NCBI RefSeq assembly: GCF_004355225.1
Contig: NZ_CP037933.1
Location: forward strand, 2,418,001 to 2,482,000
Origin: Flavobacterium nackdongense
GTDB taxonomy: Bacteria > Bacteroidota > Bacteroidia > Flavobacteriales > Flavobacteriaceae
Direction: 5' to 3'
DNA: 64,000 bases
Of the stretch, positions 17,111-24,848 are shown piece by piece. The notes beneath the pieces were generated by a model. That model was not told the origin of the DNA. It saw nothing but the letters and a program-made list of their open reading frames with translations, and did no database searches. Both the position numbers and the translations under genes were made by a program. Within the stretch, counting starts at the first letter, position 1. Every line of letters starts with the position of its first letter.

Positions 17111-17662
17111 TTACTCAAAAGTATGTTTTTCAGTTAAAAAATCTTTTCTTTGATTGTGACAAAATATAAAATTTTCTAAACCTCCAAACAATCTTAAAAC
17201 TTCTTCTCTCTCAATTTTTGTTTCTTTATCTGAAATAAATGCTTGATAAGAAGAGAACTTATATTCTTTAAAATCAAAACCTAAATGATGTTTCGGATTC
17301 AAATGCACATACAGTATCAATTGTTTTAAATACACTTCATCGCTGAGTCTTATTCGCTTGAAATGTTTTTCAAAAAGACTTCCTGTCCTATCAATATCTT
17401 TATTAAAAGCTTTTGCATATGAATTAAAAAAATTCGAAAAAGCCTGGGTTACTATTTTTTCATCATCATTTAATCGTATAACCAAATGAAAATGATTATC
17501 CATCAAACAATACCCAAATATCGAGATTTTACCCAATAGATATTTTGAAAATTGTTTCAGAAAGAATTTTTTGTTTTCATCATTTTCGAAAATTAAACAC
17601 CCATTTATACCTCTATTATAAATATGATAATACCCGTCTTTTTCTAAAACTTCTAATTTCAT
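17111..17662 (-). CDS. REP-associated tyrosine transposase (RAYT)
   Basis: 183 residues from the ATG at 17662. A 14-residue longer frame starts within the flanking palindrome and is rejected. Motifs: YYHIYNRG at residues 11-18, the His-x-His pair at 57-59 (MDNHFHLVI) and YVHLNPKHH with the likely catalytic tyrosine. This is the typical RAYT (Y1_Tnp) signature. It is expected to cut single-stranded REP hairpins. The family differs clearly from the transposase at 2818-3279. The gene appears intact. Confidence 0.88.
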   Translation of the reverse strand: MKLEVLEKDGYYHIYNRGINGCLIFENDENKKFFLKQFSKYLLGKISIFGYCLMDNHFHLVIRLNDDEKIVTQAFSNFFNSYAKAFNKDIDRTGSLFEKHFKRIRLSDEVYLKQLILYVHLNPKHHLGFDFKEYKFSSYQAFISDKETKIEREEVLRLFGGLENFIFCHNQRKDFLTEKHTFE

Positions 17663-17685
17663 AGTTCTAAAATTTGGTTGTTTCT

Positions 17686-17774
17686 CCTGCAAGGTTTTTT
17701 TCAAACCTTGTAGGTATCACTTTCAATATGATGGTTCTCAATATACCTACAAGGTTTGAAAAAAACCTTGCAGG
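17686..17774. repeat. Paired CCTGCAAGGT palindromes, right of transposase 2
   Basis: Hairpins at 17686-17714 and 17746-17774 in head-to-head orientation. They lie between the transposase and the stop codon of hemE at 17791. Confidence 0.8.
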
Positions 17775-17790
17775 AAACTCTGCGAATCAC

Positions 17791-18819
17791 CTACTTTTGT
17801 CTATACTCCTTCACCGCATCCACAAACGCTTTGGCGTGATCTACAGGAATATTGGGCAAAATTCCGTGACCTAAATTGGCAATATATTTATCTTTTCCGA
17901 ATTCGTCAATCATTTCGTGAACCATTTTCTTGATGACAGGAATTGGCGAAAGCAATCTTGACGGATCGAAATTTCCTTGCAAAGTGATGTTTCCACCTGA
18001 CAAATAACGGGCGTTTCTCGGCGTACAAGTCCAATCTACTCCAAGTGCAGCAGCTTTGCTTTTTCCCATTTCCCCAAGCGCAAACCAACATCCTTTTCCG
18101 AAAACAATGACTTGTGTTTCATCTGCCAAAGCTTCCACGATTTGGTTGATGTATTTCCAAGAGAATTCCTGATAATCGACTGGCGAAAGCATTCCGCCCC
18201 AAGAATCAAAAATCTGAATAGCATTGCAACCTGCTTTTACTTTTTCTTTTAAATATAAAATAGTAGTATCTGTGATTTTTTGTAATAAAGTGTGAGCCGC
18301 AACTGGGTTTGAGAAACAAAATCCTTTGGCAGTATCAAAACTTTTCGAGCCTTTTCCTTCTACAGCATAACAGAAAATCGTCCAAGGCGAACCAGCAAAA
18401 CCAATTAATGGCACCTCATCGTTCAACATTTCTTTGGTCAATTTCACGGCATCCATCACATAACCCAAAGTTTCTTGAATGTTTGGCACAAAAACTTGAT
18501 TGACTTGTTCCATTGTGCGGATTGGATTCGGGATAATCGGCCCCAAATTGTCTTTCAATTCCACGTGAATTCCCATCGCTCTTGGCACCACCAAAATATC
18601 CGAAAACAAAATCGCTGCATCTGGTCCAATTCTGCGAATGGGTTGTACGGTGATTTCTGCAGCCAATTCCGGTGTTTCGCAACGAGTAAAAAAATCATAT
18701 TTATCACGCAATGCTCTGAATTCAGGCAAATATCTTCCGGCTTGACGCATCATCCAAACGGGTGGGCGTTCAACAGTTTCTCCTCGTAATGCTTTTAAAA
18801 ATAAATCGTTCTTTATCAT
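17791..18819 (-). CDS. hemE: Uroporphyrinogen decarboxylase
   Basis: 342 residues, usual HemE length. The enzyme removes four acetate carboxyl groups from uroporphyrinogen III to give coproporphyrinogen III. The signature [15 protein letters not shown] (residues ~24-38) binds the substrate, the [15 protein letters not shown] and [12 protein letters not shown] regions are intact, and the C-terminal [13 protein letters not shown] motif is present. It lies 49 bases downstream of hemD on the same strand, and its 3' end borders the REP-type element that separates it from hemF. Confidence 0.96.
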   Translation of the reverse strand: MIKNDLFLKALRGETVERPPVWMMRQAGRYLPEFRALRDKYDFFTRCETPELAAEITVQPIRRIGPDAAILFSDILVVPRAMGIHVELKDNLGPIIPNPIRTMEQVNQVFVPNIQETLGYVMDAVKLTKEMLNDEVPLIGFAGSPWTIFCYAVEGKGSKSFDTAKGFCFSNPVAAHTLLQKITDTTILYLKEKVKAGCNAIQIFDSWGGMLSPVDYQEFSWKYINQIVEALADETQVIVFGKGCWFALGEMGKSKAAALGVDWTCTPRNARYLSGGNITLQGNFDPSRLLSPIPVIKKMVHEMIDEFGKDKYIANLGHGILPNIPVDHAKAFVDAVKEYRQK

Positions 18820-18831
18820 TTTTCTTTTTTT

Positions 18832-18856
18832 ACCGCTAAGACGCTAAGGCGCAAAG
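18832..18856. repeat. Half-copy of an intergenic repeat between hemD and hemE
   Basis: The phrase ACCGCTAAGACGCTAAGG followed by CGCAAAG resembles one arm of the inverted repeat at 25399-25476 (ACCACTAAG..., ACAAAG). It is probably a decayed copy of that dispersed repeat. Confidence 0.4.
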
Positions 18857-18868
18857 CATTTTTATTGT

Positions 18869-19552
18869 TTAATTAATATCGAGATTGAATTTTTGGATTA
18901 CTTCTTCTATCAAAAGTTCTGTTGAAGGAATTTCTGGTAAAACAATATTTTTAGTAACCCCTTTTAATGCTTCAGCAGTGGTTTCGCCAATACAAAAGCA
19001 AATTTCGTTTTTTATTTTGTTATCCTTCAAATAACTTTCCACGGCCGAGGGACTGAAAAACATAATGCCATCAAATTTTTCTTCCTTAGAAATTTTAAAA
19101 GGTGTTAACTTGGTTTGATAAGTTTCGATTTCGTTAAACTCTACAGCAGCTGCTTTAAGTGCTTGGGGCAAGGTTTCTTTGCGTAAGTTCCCGCTAAAGA
19201 ACGTAAAGCTTTCTTTGTTGTAAATCAACGTAATAATTTCGGCCAATTCCGATGCATAATCCATATAAACGGCAACCGTAAAGCCATTTTTTTCTAATAA
19301 TTCTTTGGATTTTAAACCTACACAAAAAACGGTTTTAGATTGCAATTGTTCCCAATGGGGTTGTTCCATCAAACTTAAAATCGCATTTTGACTGCTAAAA
19401 ATAAGGTTTTGATTGATATTGCTTAATTCAAAATCCGTGTTGGTTATTGCTATAAAATTGTCTTCCAAAAGATCAATTTTGGCATTAATAAAAGCTTGTC
19501 GTTGTTCGTTCGACAGTATTTTTGTGGATAGAATGGTGAGTTGCTTAGTCAT
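18869..19552 (-). CDS. hemD: Uroporphyrinogen-III synthase
   Basis: 227 residues. HemD is poorly conserved. The call rests on the family's two-lobed pattern (TILSTKILSNEQRQAFINAK at the start, FTFFSGNLRKETLP in the middle, FSPSAVESYL and CIGETTAEALKG near the end) and on its place between hemC and hemE. It cyclises hydroxymethylbilane with inversion of ring D. It is separated from hemC by an unrelated hypothetical gene. Confidence 0.88.
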   Translation of the reverse strand: MTKQLTILSTKILSNEQRQAFINAKIDLLEDNFIAITNTDFELSNINQNLIFSSQNAILSLMEQPHWEQLQSKTVFCVGLKSKELLEKNGFTVAVYMDYASELAEIITLIYNKESFTFFSGNLRKETLPQALKAAAVEFNEIETYQTKLTPFKISKEEKFDGIMFFSPSAVESYLKDNKIKNEICFCIGETTAEALKGVTKNIVLPEIPSTELLIEEVIQKFNLDIN

Positions 19553-19605
19553 TTAATTTAAGTTCTATAGCTACCCTTTTTTAGCTATTTGCGAATTGAT
19601 TTGTC

Positions 19606-20151
19606 TTAATTTATCATTTTACAATTACTTCTTGCATTTTTTAAAATTTCTGCAAAAGTATTGTCTTTTGCATAAATTTGAATCCATTCAATTCCGTTAG
19701 ATGCAGAAAAACAGATTGCAATATTATCTTTTTCAGCTTCTTCTCTACATTTCTTTATTGCTGAAATTGTATTTCCAGAATTTGGTGTGTTTAATAACCC
19801 TAAATAGAATGTGTTTTTAAAAATTTCGGAAAAATTTATTTTATCTTTCTCAATCACAATTATTATTGAACCTCTGTTCCAACGTGTTGCATTCCAAAGT
19901 TTTTCGTGACCAATTATACATTCTTTTGAAATGTCAATTTTATATTTTCCTTTTTCGTTTATTAATATATCTGAATTAAGTTTAACTATTTCATCATTTT
20001 TTTTTAAACCATAAACATATGAAAAACTACTATTTTCTAATAAAGGTTTTATAACCAAATTATGTGCAGGTAAAACACTTTCAACATCATAATGACAGCC
20101 TATTTTGCCCGTTAAATTTACCATTAAAGGTTTAAAAAAATCATTCACCAT
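19606..20151 (-). CDS. Hypothetical protein between hemC and hemD
   Basis: 181 residues, no signal peptide or membrane helix, no family recognised. Mixed alpha/beta composition with motifs GCHYDVESVLPAHNLVIKPL, WNATRWNRGSIIIVIEKDK and CFSASNGIEWIQIYAKD. Its codons look more A/T-rich than those of the surrounding hem genes, and it has short gaps of ~50 and ~80 bases on either side. It may be a later insertion into the haem operon. No haem-related motif is evident. Confidence 0.55.
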   Translation of the reverse strand: MVNDFFKPLMVNLTGKIGCHYDVESVLPAHNLVIKPLLENSSFSYVYGLKKNDEIVKLNSDILINEKGKYKIDISKECIIGHEKLWNATRWNRGSIIIVIEKDKINFSEIFKNTFYLGLLNTPNSGNTISAIKKCREEAEKDNIAICFSASNGIEWIQIYAKDNTFAEILKNARSNCKMIN

Positions 20152-20234
20152 TTACAATGTTTCTTTTTTAGATTATTAAACAAATTATTTCTGCTCAAAT
20201 AAAAAACATCAAAAACCATTTTAATAATTTCTAC

Positions 20235-21230
20235 TTACTTCTTCAAACTCTCCTTAATAACTTTCATCAGCTCCGCTCCGCCGTTTTCCAGAATCTCACT
20301 GGCACAATTGAACCCTAATTTCTTCCATTCTTCAACGGGCACAATTTTTTCGATTTCCAATTTCTGTTTTCCGTCAATAGACAACAACGCGCCTTTGAAA
20401 ACAAAGGTGTCTTCCAATTCGCAATATCTTGCCAAAGCGCCAATGGGTGCAGTACAACCGCCTTCGAGTGTTTTAAGGAATTGTCTTTCTATATAGGTGC
20501 AAATTTCAGTTTCAATATCGTTAAGTTGAGAAATTGCATCGAGAGTGAATTCATCATTTCCCATCGCAACAACTACCATTGCTCCTTGAGCTGGCGCTGG
20601 AATCATCCAATCTAGAGCCTCCCCAACCCCTCCGAAGGAGGGGCTTTTTATGGTGAATGAAGCACTACTTGCTCCCCTCTCCTTTGGAGAGGGGCTGGGG
20701 GTGAGGCCTAATCTTTCCAAACCTGCAGCGGCAAAAACGGCTCCACTCCAATCGCTCTCGTTCAGTTTTTGCATTCGAGTATTCACGTTTCCACGCAAAT
20801 CGACTACCGTATGATTGGGATATTTATGCAGCCATTGGGCTTGACGACGCAAACTTCCGGTGGCGATGGTTGCGTTTCCTTCGAGAAAATCTAGGTTTCC
20901 TTTGTGAACCAAAATATCCAACGTATTGGCTCTTTCGAGAACCGCCGCTTGAACAATCCCAATAGGCAAAGCCGTTGGCACGTCTTTCATCGAATGCACA
21001 GCAATATCGACTTGGCCATTTAGCATAGCGATGTCGAGTGTTTTTGTGAAAATTCCGGTGATTCCGAGTTCGTAAAGCGGTTTGTCAAGGATGATGTCGC
21101 CTTGCGATTTTACGGCAATAATTTCGGTTTTATAGCCTAAATCATTTAATTTTTTTTGAACGGTATGGGCTTGCCAAAGCGCCAATTCGCTATCGCGAGT
21201 TCCAATTCGAATTGTTTTTTTTGAATTCAT
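20235..21230 (-). CDS. hemC: Hydroxymethylbilane synthase (porphobilinogen deaminase) with in-frame repeat insertion
   Basis: 331 residues, about 20-30 longer than usual. The enzyme polymerises four porphobilinogens. The dipyrromethane cofactor cysteine is Cys259 in LEGGCTAPIGAL, and the RIGTRDSELALWQA N-terminus and GSLRRQAQ motif are normal. Between AAGLERLG and LDWMIPAPAQGAM, a loop of about 30 residues (176-205) is encoded by an inverted-repeat element, giving TPSPSPKERG and SPSFGGVGEA. The frame is preserved. Because hemC is normally essential for haem synthesis, the enlarged loop is presumably tolerated. It lies upstream of hemD and downstream of hemA on the minus strand. Confidence 0.94.
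   Translation of the reverse strand: MNSKKTIRIGTRDSELALWQAHTVQKKLNDLGYKTEIIAVKSQGDIILDKPLYELGITGIFTKTLDIAMLNGQVDIAVHSMKDVPTALPIGIVQAAVLERANTLDILVHKGNLDFLEGNATIATGSLRRQAQWLHKYPNHTVVDLRGNVNTRMQKLNESDWSGAVFAAAGLERLGLTPSPSPKERGASSASFTIKSPSFGGVGEALDWMIPAPAQGAMVVVAMGNDEFTLDAISQLNDIETEICTYIERQFLKTLEGGCTAPIGALARYCELEDTFVFKGALLSIDGKQKLEIEKIVPVEEWKKLGFNCASEILENGGAELMKVIKESLKK
20616..20707. repeat. Inverted-repeat element inserted in frame within hemC
   Basis: About 92 bases with two C/G-rich hairpins: CCCCTCCGAAGGAGGGG near 20627-20643 and CCCCTCTCCTTTGGAGAGGGG near 20673-20693 (read as two arms around TTT). It stands out from the A/T-rich host sequence. A related fragment sits at the 3' end of hemH. 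Confidence 0.75.
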
Positions 21231-21286
21231 TAAACCTTTTTTCTTTTTTTAAACCATAAAGATATTAAGGTTTGTTTAGATTTTTA

Positions 21287-22591
21287 CTATGACAGATTGA
21301 TTTTGTATTTTTCTTCGGCAGCCGAAGTTGTTTTTTGTGGAGTTTGCAGTCCTATTTGGAATACTTTTTCGATAAACTCGATGCTATCATCAACCGAAGT
21401 GTTTTCGTCTTTGAGGTGACTGGCGAATTGATTGGTGATTTTTTGTATAATTCTAGAGGCGATCAATTCGGCTTGTTCTTCGTCGAAATTGGATAGTTTT
21501 TTACGTTGAAAAGTCAATTCTCCAGCAACAATGTCGTTCAATTTGGCTTTCAATGCGTGAATGGTTGGCGCATATTTTCGGCCATTCATCCAAGTATAAA
21601 GTTCCAATTTCATATCCTCGATAATGGCTTCGGCAGCTGGAATGTGCTGTTTTCTTCTTTCGAGCGTATCATCCGTCATTTGGGATAAATAATCCATATG
21701 GATTAAAGTGACTCCGGGAATTTGTTGCACATTGGCATTTACATTTTTTGGAATGGACAAATCCAAGACCAAAAGGTCCTTTTTTAAGTTCAACAAAGTT
21801 TTGTCGATGGTTGGATTTTGTGCGCCAGTTGCCACAACTAAGATATCGGCTTTTTGAAGTTCGAGATGTAAATCGGAATAATCTTTTACAATTAAATTCA
21901 ATTTTCCAGCCAAAATTTCGGCGGTACTTTTGGTTCTGTTTATTAGGGTAATTTGCTCATTTTTAGTATGCTTAACTAAATTTTCGCAAGTATTTCTACC
22001 TATTTCGCCGGTGCCAAAAAGCAGAATGTTTTTATTGCCAATATTTTCAACATTGCGAATAATGTATTGAACTGCGGCAAAAGAAACAGAAGTGGCGCCC
22101 GAACTAATTTCGGTTTCGTTTTTAATTCTTTTGCTGGTTTGAATAACGGTATTGATTAATCGGTCGAGAAAAGCATTGATTAAACCCAAGGAACGAGACT
22201 CTTCAAAACTGTTTTTTATCTGGCCAATAATTTCGAAATCGCCGAGAATTTGACTGTCTAACCCTGTTCCCACTCGAAACAAATGGTCGATAGCTTCTTG
22301 GCTTTTATAGACAAATCCTACTTTTTGAAATTCTTCTACAGTGCCATTGCTGTTCTCGCAAACCAATTTTATCAATTGAAACGGGTGGTCGGCATAGCCA
22401 TAAATTTCGGTGCGATTGCAGGTAGATGTCACGATTAAACTCTCGATGCCTTCTTCTTTGGCTTGCTGCAATACGTTGGTTTTTGCTTTGGCATCAAGAC
22501 TAAACTTACCTCGCACTTCGGCGTCTGCTTTCTTGTAACTCAATCCTATGGAGTAGAAAGTTTTGTGTTTAGGTAGGTTTAGGTTTTCCAT
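21287..22591 (-). CDS. hemA: Glutamyl-tRNA reductase
   Basis: 434 residues from the ATG at 22591; the frame extends 10 codons further but lacks the family N-terminus and would run into the promoter. The enzyme reduces glutamyl-tRNA to glutamate-1-semialdehyde, the first committed step of C5-pathway haem synthesis. The catalytic cysteine is in IVTSTCNRTEIYGY, the NADPH-binding motif is LLFGTGEIGRNT, and the C-terminal dimerisation helix follows. It is the first gene of the minus-strand haem run and has a promoter directly upstream, divergent from the AraC-type regulator. Confidence 0.95.
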   Translation of the reverse strand: MENLNLPKHKTFYSIGLSYKKADAEVRGKFSLDAKAKTNVLQQAKEEGIESLIVTSTCNRTEIYGYADHPFQLIKLVCENSNGTVEEFQKVGFVYKSQEAIDHLFRVGTGLDSQILGDFEIIGQIKNSFEESRSLGLINAFLDRLINTVIQTSKRIKNETEISSGATSVSFAAVQYIIRNVENIGNKNILLFGTGEIGRNTCENLVKHTKNEQITLINRTKSTAEILAGKLNLIVKDYSDLHLELQKADILVVATGAQNPTIDKTLLNLKKDLLVLDLSIPKNVNANVQQIPGVTLIHMDYLSQMTDDTLERRKQHIPAAEAIIEDMKLELYTWMNGRKYAPTIHALKAKLNDIVAGELTFQRKKLSNFDEEQAELIASRIIQKITNQFASHLKDENTSVDDSIEFIEKVFQIGLQTPQKTTSAAEEKYKINLS

Positions 22592-22618
22592 AAATGATCT
22601 ATTTCTGAATCGGACTGG

Positions 22619-22650
22619 CAAAGTTATACTTATGGTTTTTATTAAAACAA
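22619..22650 (-). promoter_or_regulatory. Promoter of the hemA operon
   Basis: Minus strand TAACTTTG -7 box (22619-22626) with a TTG at 22648-22650, 21 bases upstream. It lies 27 bases before the hemA ATG and faces away from the AraC-family gene. Confidence 0.55.
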
Positions 22651-22720
22651 CGCTTAAAGTACTATTTGTATCGCCAAATGAATTTTGTTTAAAAATCTAA
22701 TAAATTAATTATAAAAACAG

Positions 22721-22728
22721 TATTTTTG
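22721..22728 (+). promoter_or_regulatory. -7 promoter element for the AraC-family gene
   Basis: TATTTTTG matches TAnnTTTG and lies ~92 bases before the start codon, leaving a long 5' leader in the divergent hemA/AraC intergenic region. No -33 TTG at the usual spacing. Confidence 0.4.
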
Positions 22729-22819
22729 TAATGAAATCAGGCATTTATAAAACAAATGTAAATTTTATTTATTAACAAATACCTGATAATTATCATATTA
22801 ATTAAAAAAAAATGTCGCA

Positions 22820-23692
22820 ATGAGTTCGCAAGATATTATAACAATTGAAGATGATTTTACCTTATTCCGTTTCCAAAACGACAGTGATGAAGTGTATGGC
22901 ACGCAACGCGAAGTAAAAAGCGGATTGATTCAATTTCACTTTGGACTCAAAGGAAAAGCCAAGTTTCTATTCAATCAAGGAAGCTATGCTTTGGATTTGA
23001 AAGAAGAAAAGTCTCTGTTGCTGTACAATCCGCAAAAAGAATTGCCCTTGAACCTAGAAATCGCTCCAAATTCTTGGGTGATTTCGGTTATTATTTCCAT
23101 TCAAAAATTTCATAATCTGTTTTCAGCCGAAGCCAATTACGTAACTTTTTTGAGTGAGGATAATAAGGATAAAAAATATTATAAAGAAGGCGACATTAGT
23201 CCATCGATGGCGATTGTTTTGACCCAATTATTCCATTACAATCTGAATCCGTCAATAAAAAACCTATATTATAAAGCCAAAGGATACGAATTATTGAGTC
23301 TGTATTTCAATAGAACCGAAGATCCAAACGCCGAACAATGTCCGTTTTTGATCGATGAAGAAAATGTCTTGAAAATAAAAAAAGCCAAGGAGATAATTCT
23401 TGCCAATATGGCTGAACCTCCGGGATTGCAGGAATTAGCCGATGAAGTGGGACTGACCTTGAAAAAGCTAAAAATGGGTTTCAAACAAATTTATGGCGAT
23501 ACGGTTTATGGCTTTCTTTTCGATTATAAAATGGATTCAGCTCGAAAATTATTGGACAGCGGTTCTTACAATGTGAATGAAGTGGGCTTAAAAATTGGCT
23601 ACAGCACCGGAAGTCATTTTATTGCGGCTTTCAAGAAAAAATTTGGCACCACTCCAAAAAAATATTTGATGGCTATTAATCCGAATATGTAG
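22820..23692 (+). CDS. AraC-family transcriptional regulator
   Basis: 290 residues. The N-terminal ~180 residues form a cupin-like sensing domain with no recognisable ligand motif. The C-terminal ~100 residues form two helix-turn-helix units (LQELADEVGLTLKKLKMGFK and YNVNEVGLKIGYSTGSHFIA, followed by FKKKFGTTPKKYL), the AraC/XylS signature. It lies divergently to hemA and 42 bases upstream of hemH on its own strand. Regulation of the haem genes is therefore a reasonable inference, unproven. A tiny ATG-TCG-CAA-TGA frame overlaps the start. Confidence 0.9.
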   Translation: MSSQDIITIEDDFTLFRFQNDSDEVYGTQREVKSGLIQFHFGLKGKAKFLFNQGSYALDLKEEKSLLLYNPQKELPLNLEIAPNSWVISVIISIQKFHNLFSAEANYVTFLSEDNKDKKYYKEGDISPSMAIVLTQLFHYNLNPSIKNLYYKAKGYELLSLYFNRTEDPNAEQCPFLIDEENVLKIKKAKEIILANMAEPPGLQELADEVGLTLKKLKMGFKQIYGDTVYGFLFDYKMDSARKLLDSGSYNVNEVGLKIGYSTGSHFIAAFKKKFGTTPKKYLMAINPNM

Positions 23693-23734
23693 GGAATTGA
23701 AAAAATCTAAAAAACTGAAAAAATCTAAAAATAT

Positions 23735-24772
23735 ATGAAAGGAGTACTATTAGTCAACCTAGGCTCACCAGAAAGCCCAACCGCAAAAGATGTAAAACCG
23801 TATTTAGATGAATTTTTGATGGACAAATACGTGATTGATGTTCCATTTTTGTTGCGTGCATTATTAGTTCGAGGTATTATTCTTCAAACAAGGCCTAAAA
23901 AATCGGCGGCAGCTTATGCCAAAATATGGTGGGACGAAGGTTCGCCGCTTGTGGTGATTTCCAAAAGAATGCACGAAAAAGTCAAAAAACTAGTTGACAT
24001 TCCGGTTGCATTGGCAATGCGTTACGGAAATCCTTCGCTTTTATCTGGTTTACAGGAATTACACGACAAAGGCGTGAACGAAGTGATGCTTTTTCCGTTG
24101 TATCCACAACACGCAATGGCATCGACAACGACCATTTTAGAATTGGCCGAAGAGCATAGAAAAAAGTATTTTCCGGAAATGAAATTTACGATTGTTCCGG
24201 CTTTTTATAACAAACCAGACTATCTAAAAAACCTTGCCGATTCTATTCAATCGCATTTGAAAGGTTTTGAATACGATCATTTATTGTTCTCCTATCACGG
24301 AATACCGGAGCGACACATTCGCAAAACAGACATCACTAAATCGCACTGCAAAATTGACGGTTCTTGCTGCAACACGCCTTCACCAGCACACGACTTTTGC
24401 TACCGTCATCAATGTTACGAAACCACGAAACAAGTGGTAAAACTTTTGGGAATCCCGGAAGGAAAATACAGCCAGACTTTTCAATCTCGTTTGGCTGGAG
24501 ACAAATGGCTAACGCCTTACACCGATGTTGAGGTCAACAAAATGCCGGAGAAAGGCATCAAGAATTTGGCAGTAGTTACGCCGGCCTTCGTTTCGGATTG
24601 TTTGGAAACATTGGAAGAAATTGCAATGGAAGCCAATCACCAATTTAAGGAAAACGGAGGCGAAAATTTTATGGCCATTCCTTGTTTGAATGATGCTGAT
24701 GAATGGTGTGAAACGGTTGCGAATTGGATTAATGATTGGAGCCCCCTAACCCCCAAAGGGGGAAATGTTTAA
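23735..24772 (+). CDS. hemH: Ferrochelatase
   Basis: 345 residues. The enzyme inserts Fe2+ into protoporphyrin IX. The catalytic histidine is in LLFSYHGIPERHIRK. The conserved QSRLAGDKWLTPYTD and TPAFVSDCLETLEEI motifs are present. A Cys-rich stretch (DGSCCNTPSPAHDFCYRHQC) could bind an iron-sulfur cluster, as in some bacterial ferrochelatases; this is inference. The last residues (SPLTPKGGNV) come from a short repeat fragment related to the one inserted in hemC, so the native C-terminus has been replaced or extended. hemJ follows after 76 bases. Confidence 0.95.
   Translation: MKGVLLVNLGSPESPTAKDVKPYLDEFLMDKYVIDVPFLLRALLVRGIILQTRPKKSAAAYAKIWWDEGSPLVVISKRMHEKVKKLVDIPVALAMRYGNPSLLSGLQELHDKGVNEVMLFPLYPQHAMASTTTILELAEEHRKKYFPEMKFTIVPAFYNKPDYLKNLADSIQSHLKGFEYDHLLFSYHGIPERHIRKTDITKSHCKIDGSCCNTPSPAHDFCYRHQCYETTKQVVKLLGIPEGKYSQTFQSRLAGDKWLTPYTDVEVNKMPEKGIKNLAVVTPAFVSDCLETLEEIAMEANHQFKENGGENFMAIPCLNDADEWCETVANWINDWSPLTPKGGNV
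24739..24768. repeat. Repeat fragment at the 3' end of hemH
   Basis: GCCCCCTAACCCCCAAAGGG followed by GGAAATGTT encodes the hemH C-terminus. It resembles one hairpin arm of the element inside hemC (PLTPKGG versus LTPSPSPKERG). Confidence 0.6.
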
Positions 24773-24799
24773 AGTTGTTAACGTACTTAAGCACTAAAC

Positions 24800-24832
24800 A
24801 GATTTGACAACTTTTAAAAAGTTGTCAAATCT
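24800..24832. terminator. Hairpin between hemH and hemJ
   Basis: Arms AGATTTGACAACTTTT and AAGTTGTCAAATCT pair almost perfectly. There is no long T-run after it, so it may be an attenuating hairpin or a small repeat rather than a full terminator. Confidence 0.5.
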
Positions 24833-24848
24833 TCAAATAAATATTCAA

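Larger units (their letters stand above)
17005..17774. mobile_element. REP-type element 2: Y1 transposase gene with its own palindromes
   Basis: A transposase gene (17111-17662) lies between two pairs of hairpins built on CCTGCAAGGT/ACCTTGCAGG: 17005-17034 and 17066-17093 on one side, 17686-17714 and 17746-17774 on the other. Each pair is arranged head to head, as in BIMEs. The palindrome sequence is unrelated to that of element 1. Confidence 0.75.

Noticed and set aside
17663..17704. 14-codon upstream extension of the RAYT gene
   Set aside because: It begins inside the flanking palindrome; the family N-terminus starts at 17662.
14414..17790. Prophage
   Set aside because: Only the BRO-N gene has a phage link; no integrase, structural or lysis genes are present.
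24804..24848. TTG-started extension of hemJ
   Set aside because: It begins in the hemH-hemJ hairpin and would add residues before the normal HemJ N-terminus.
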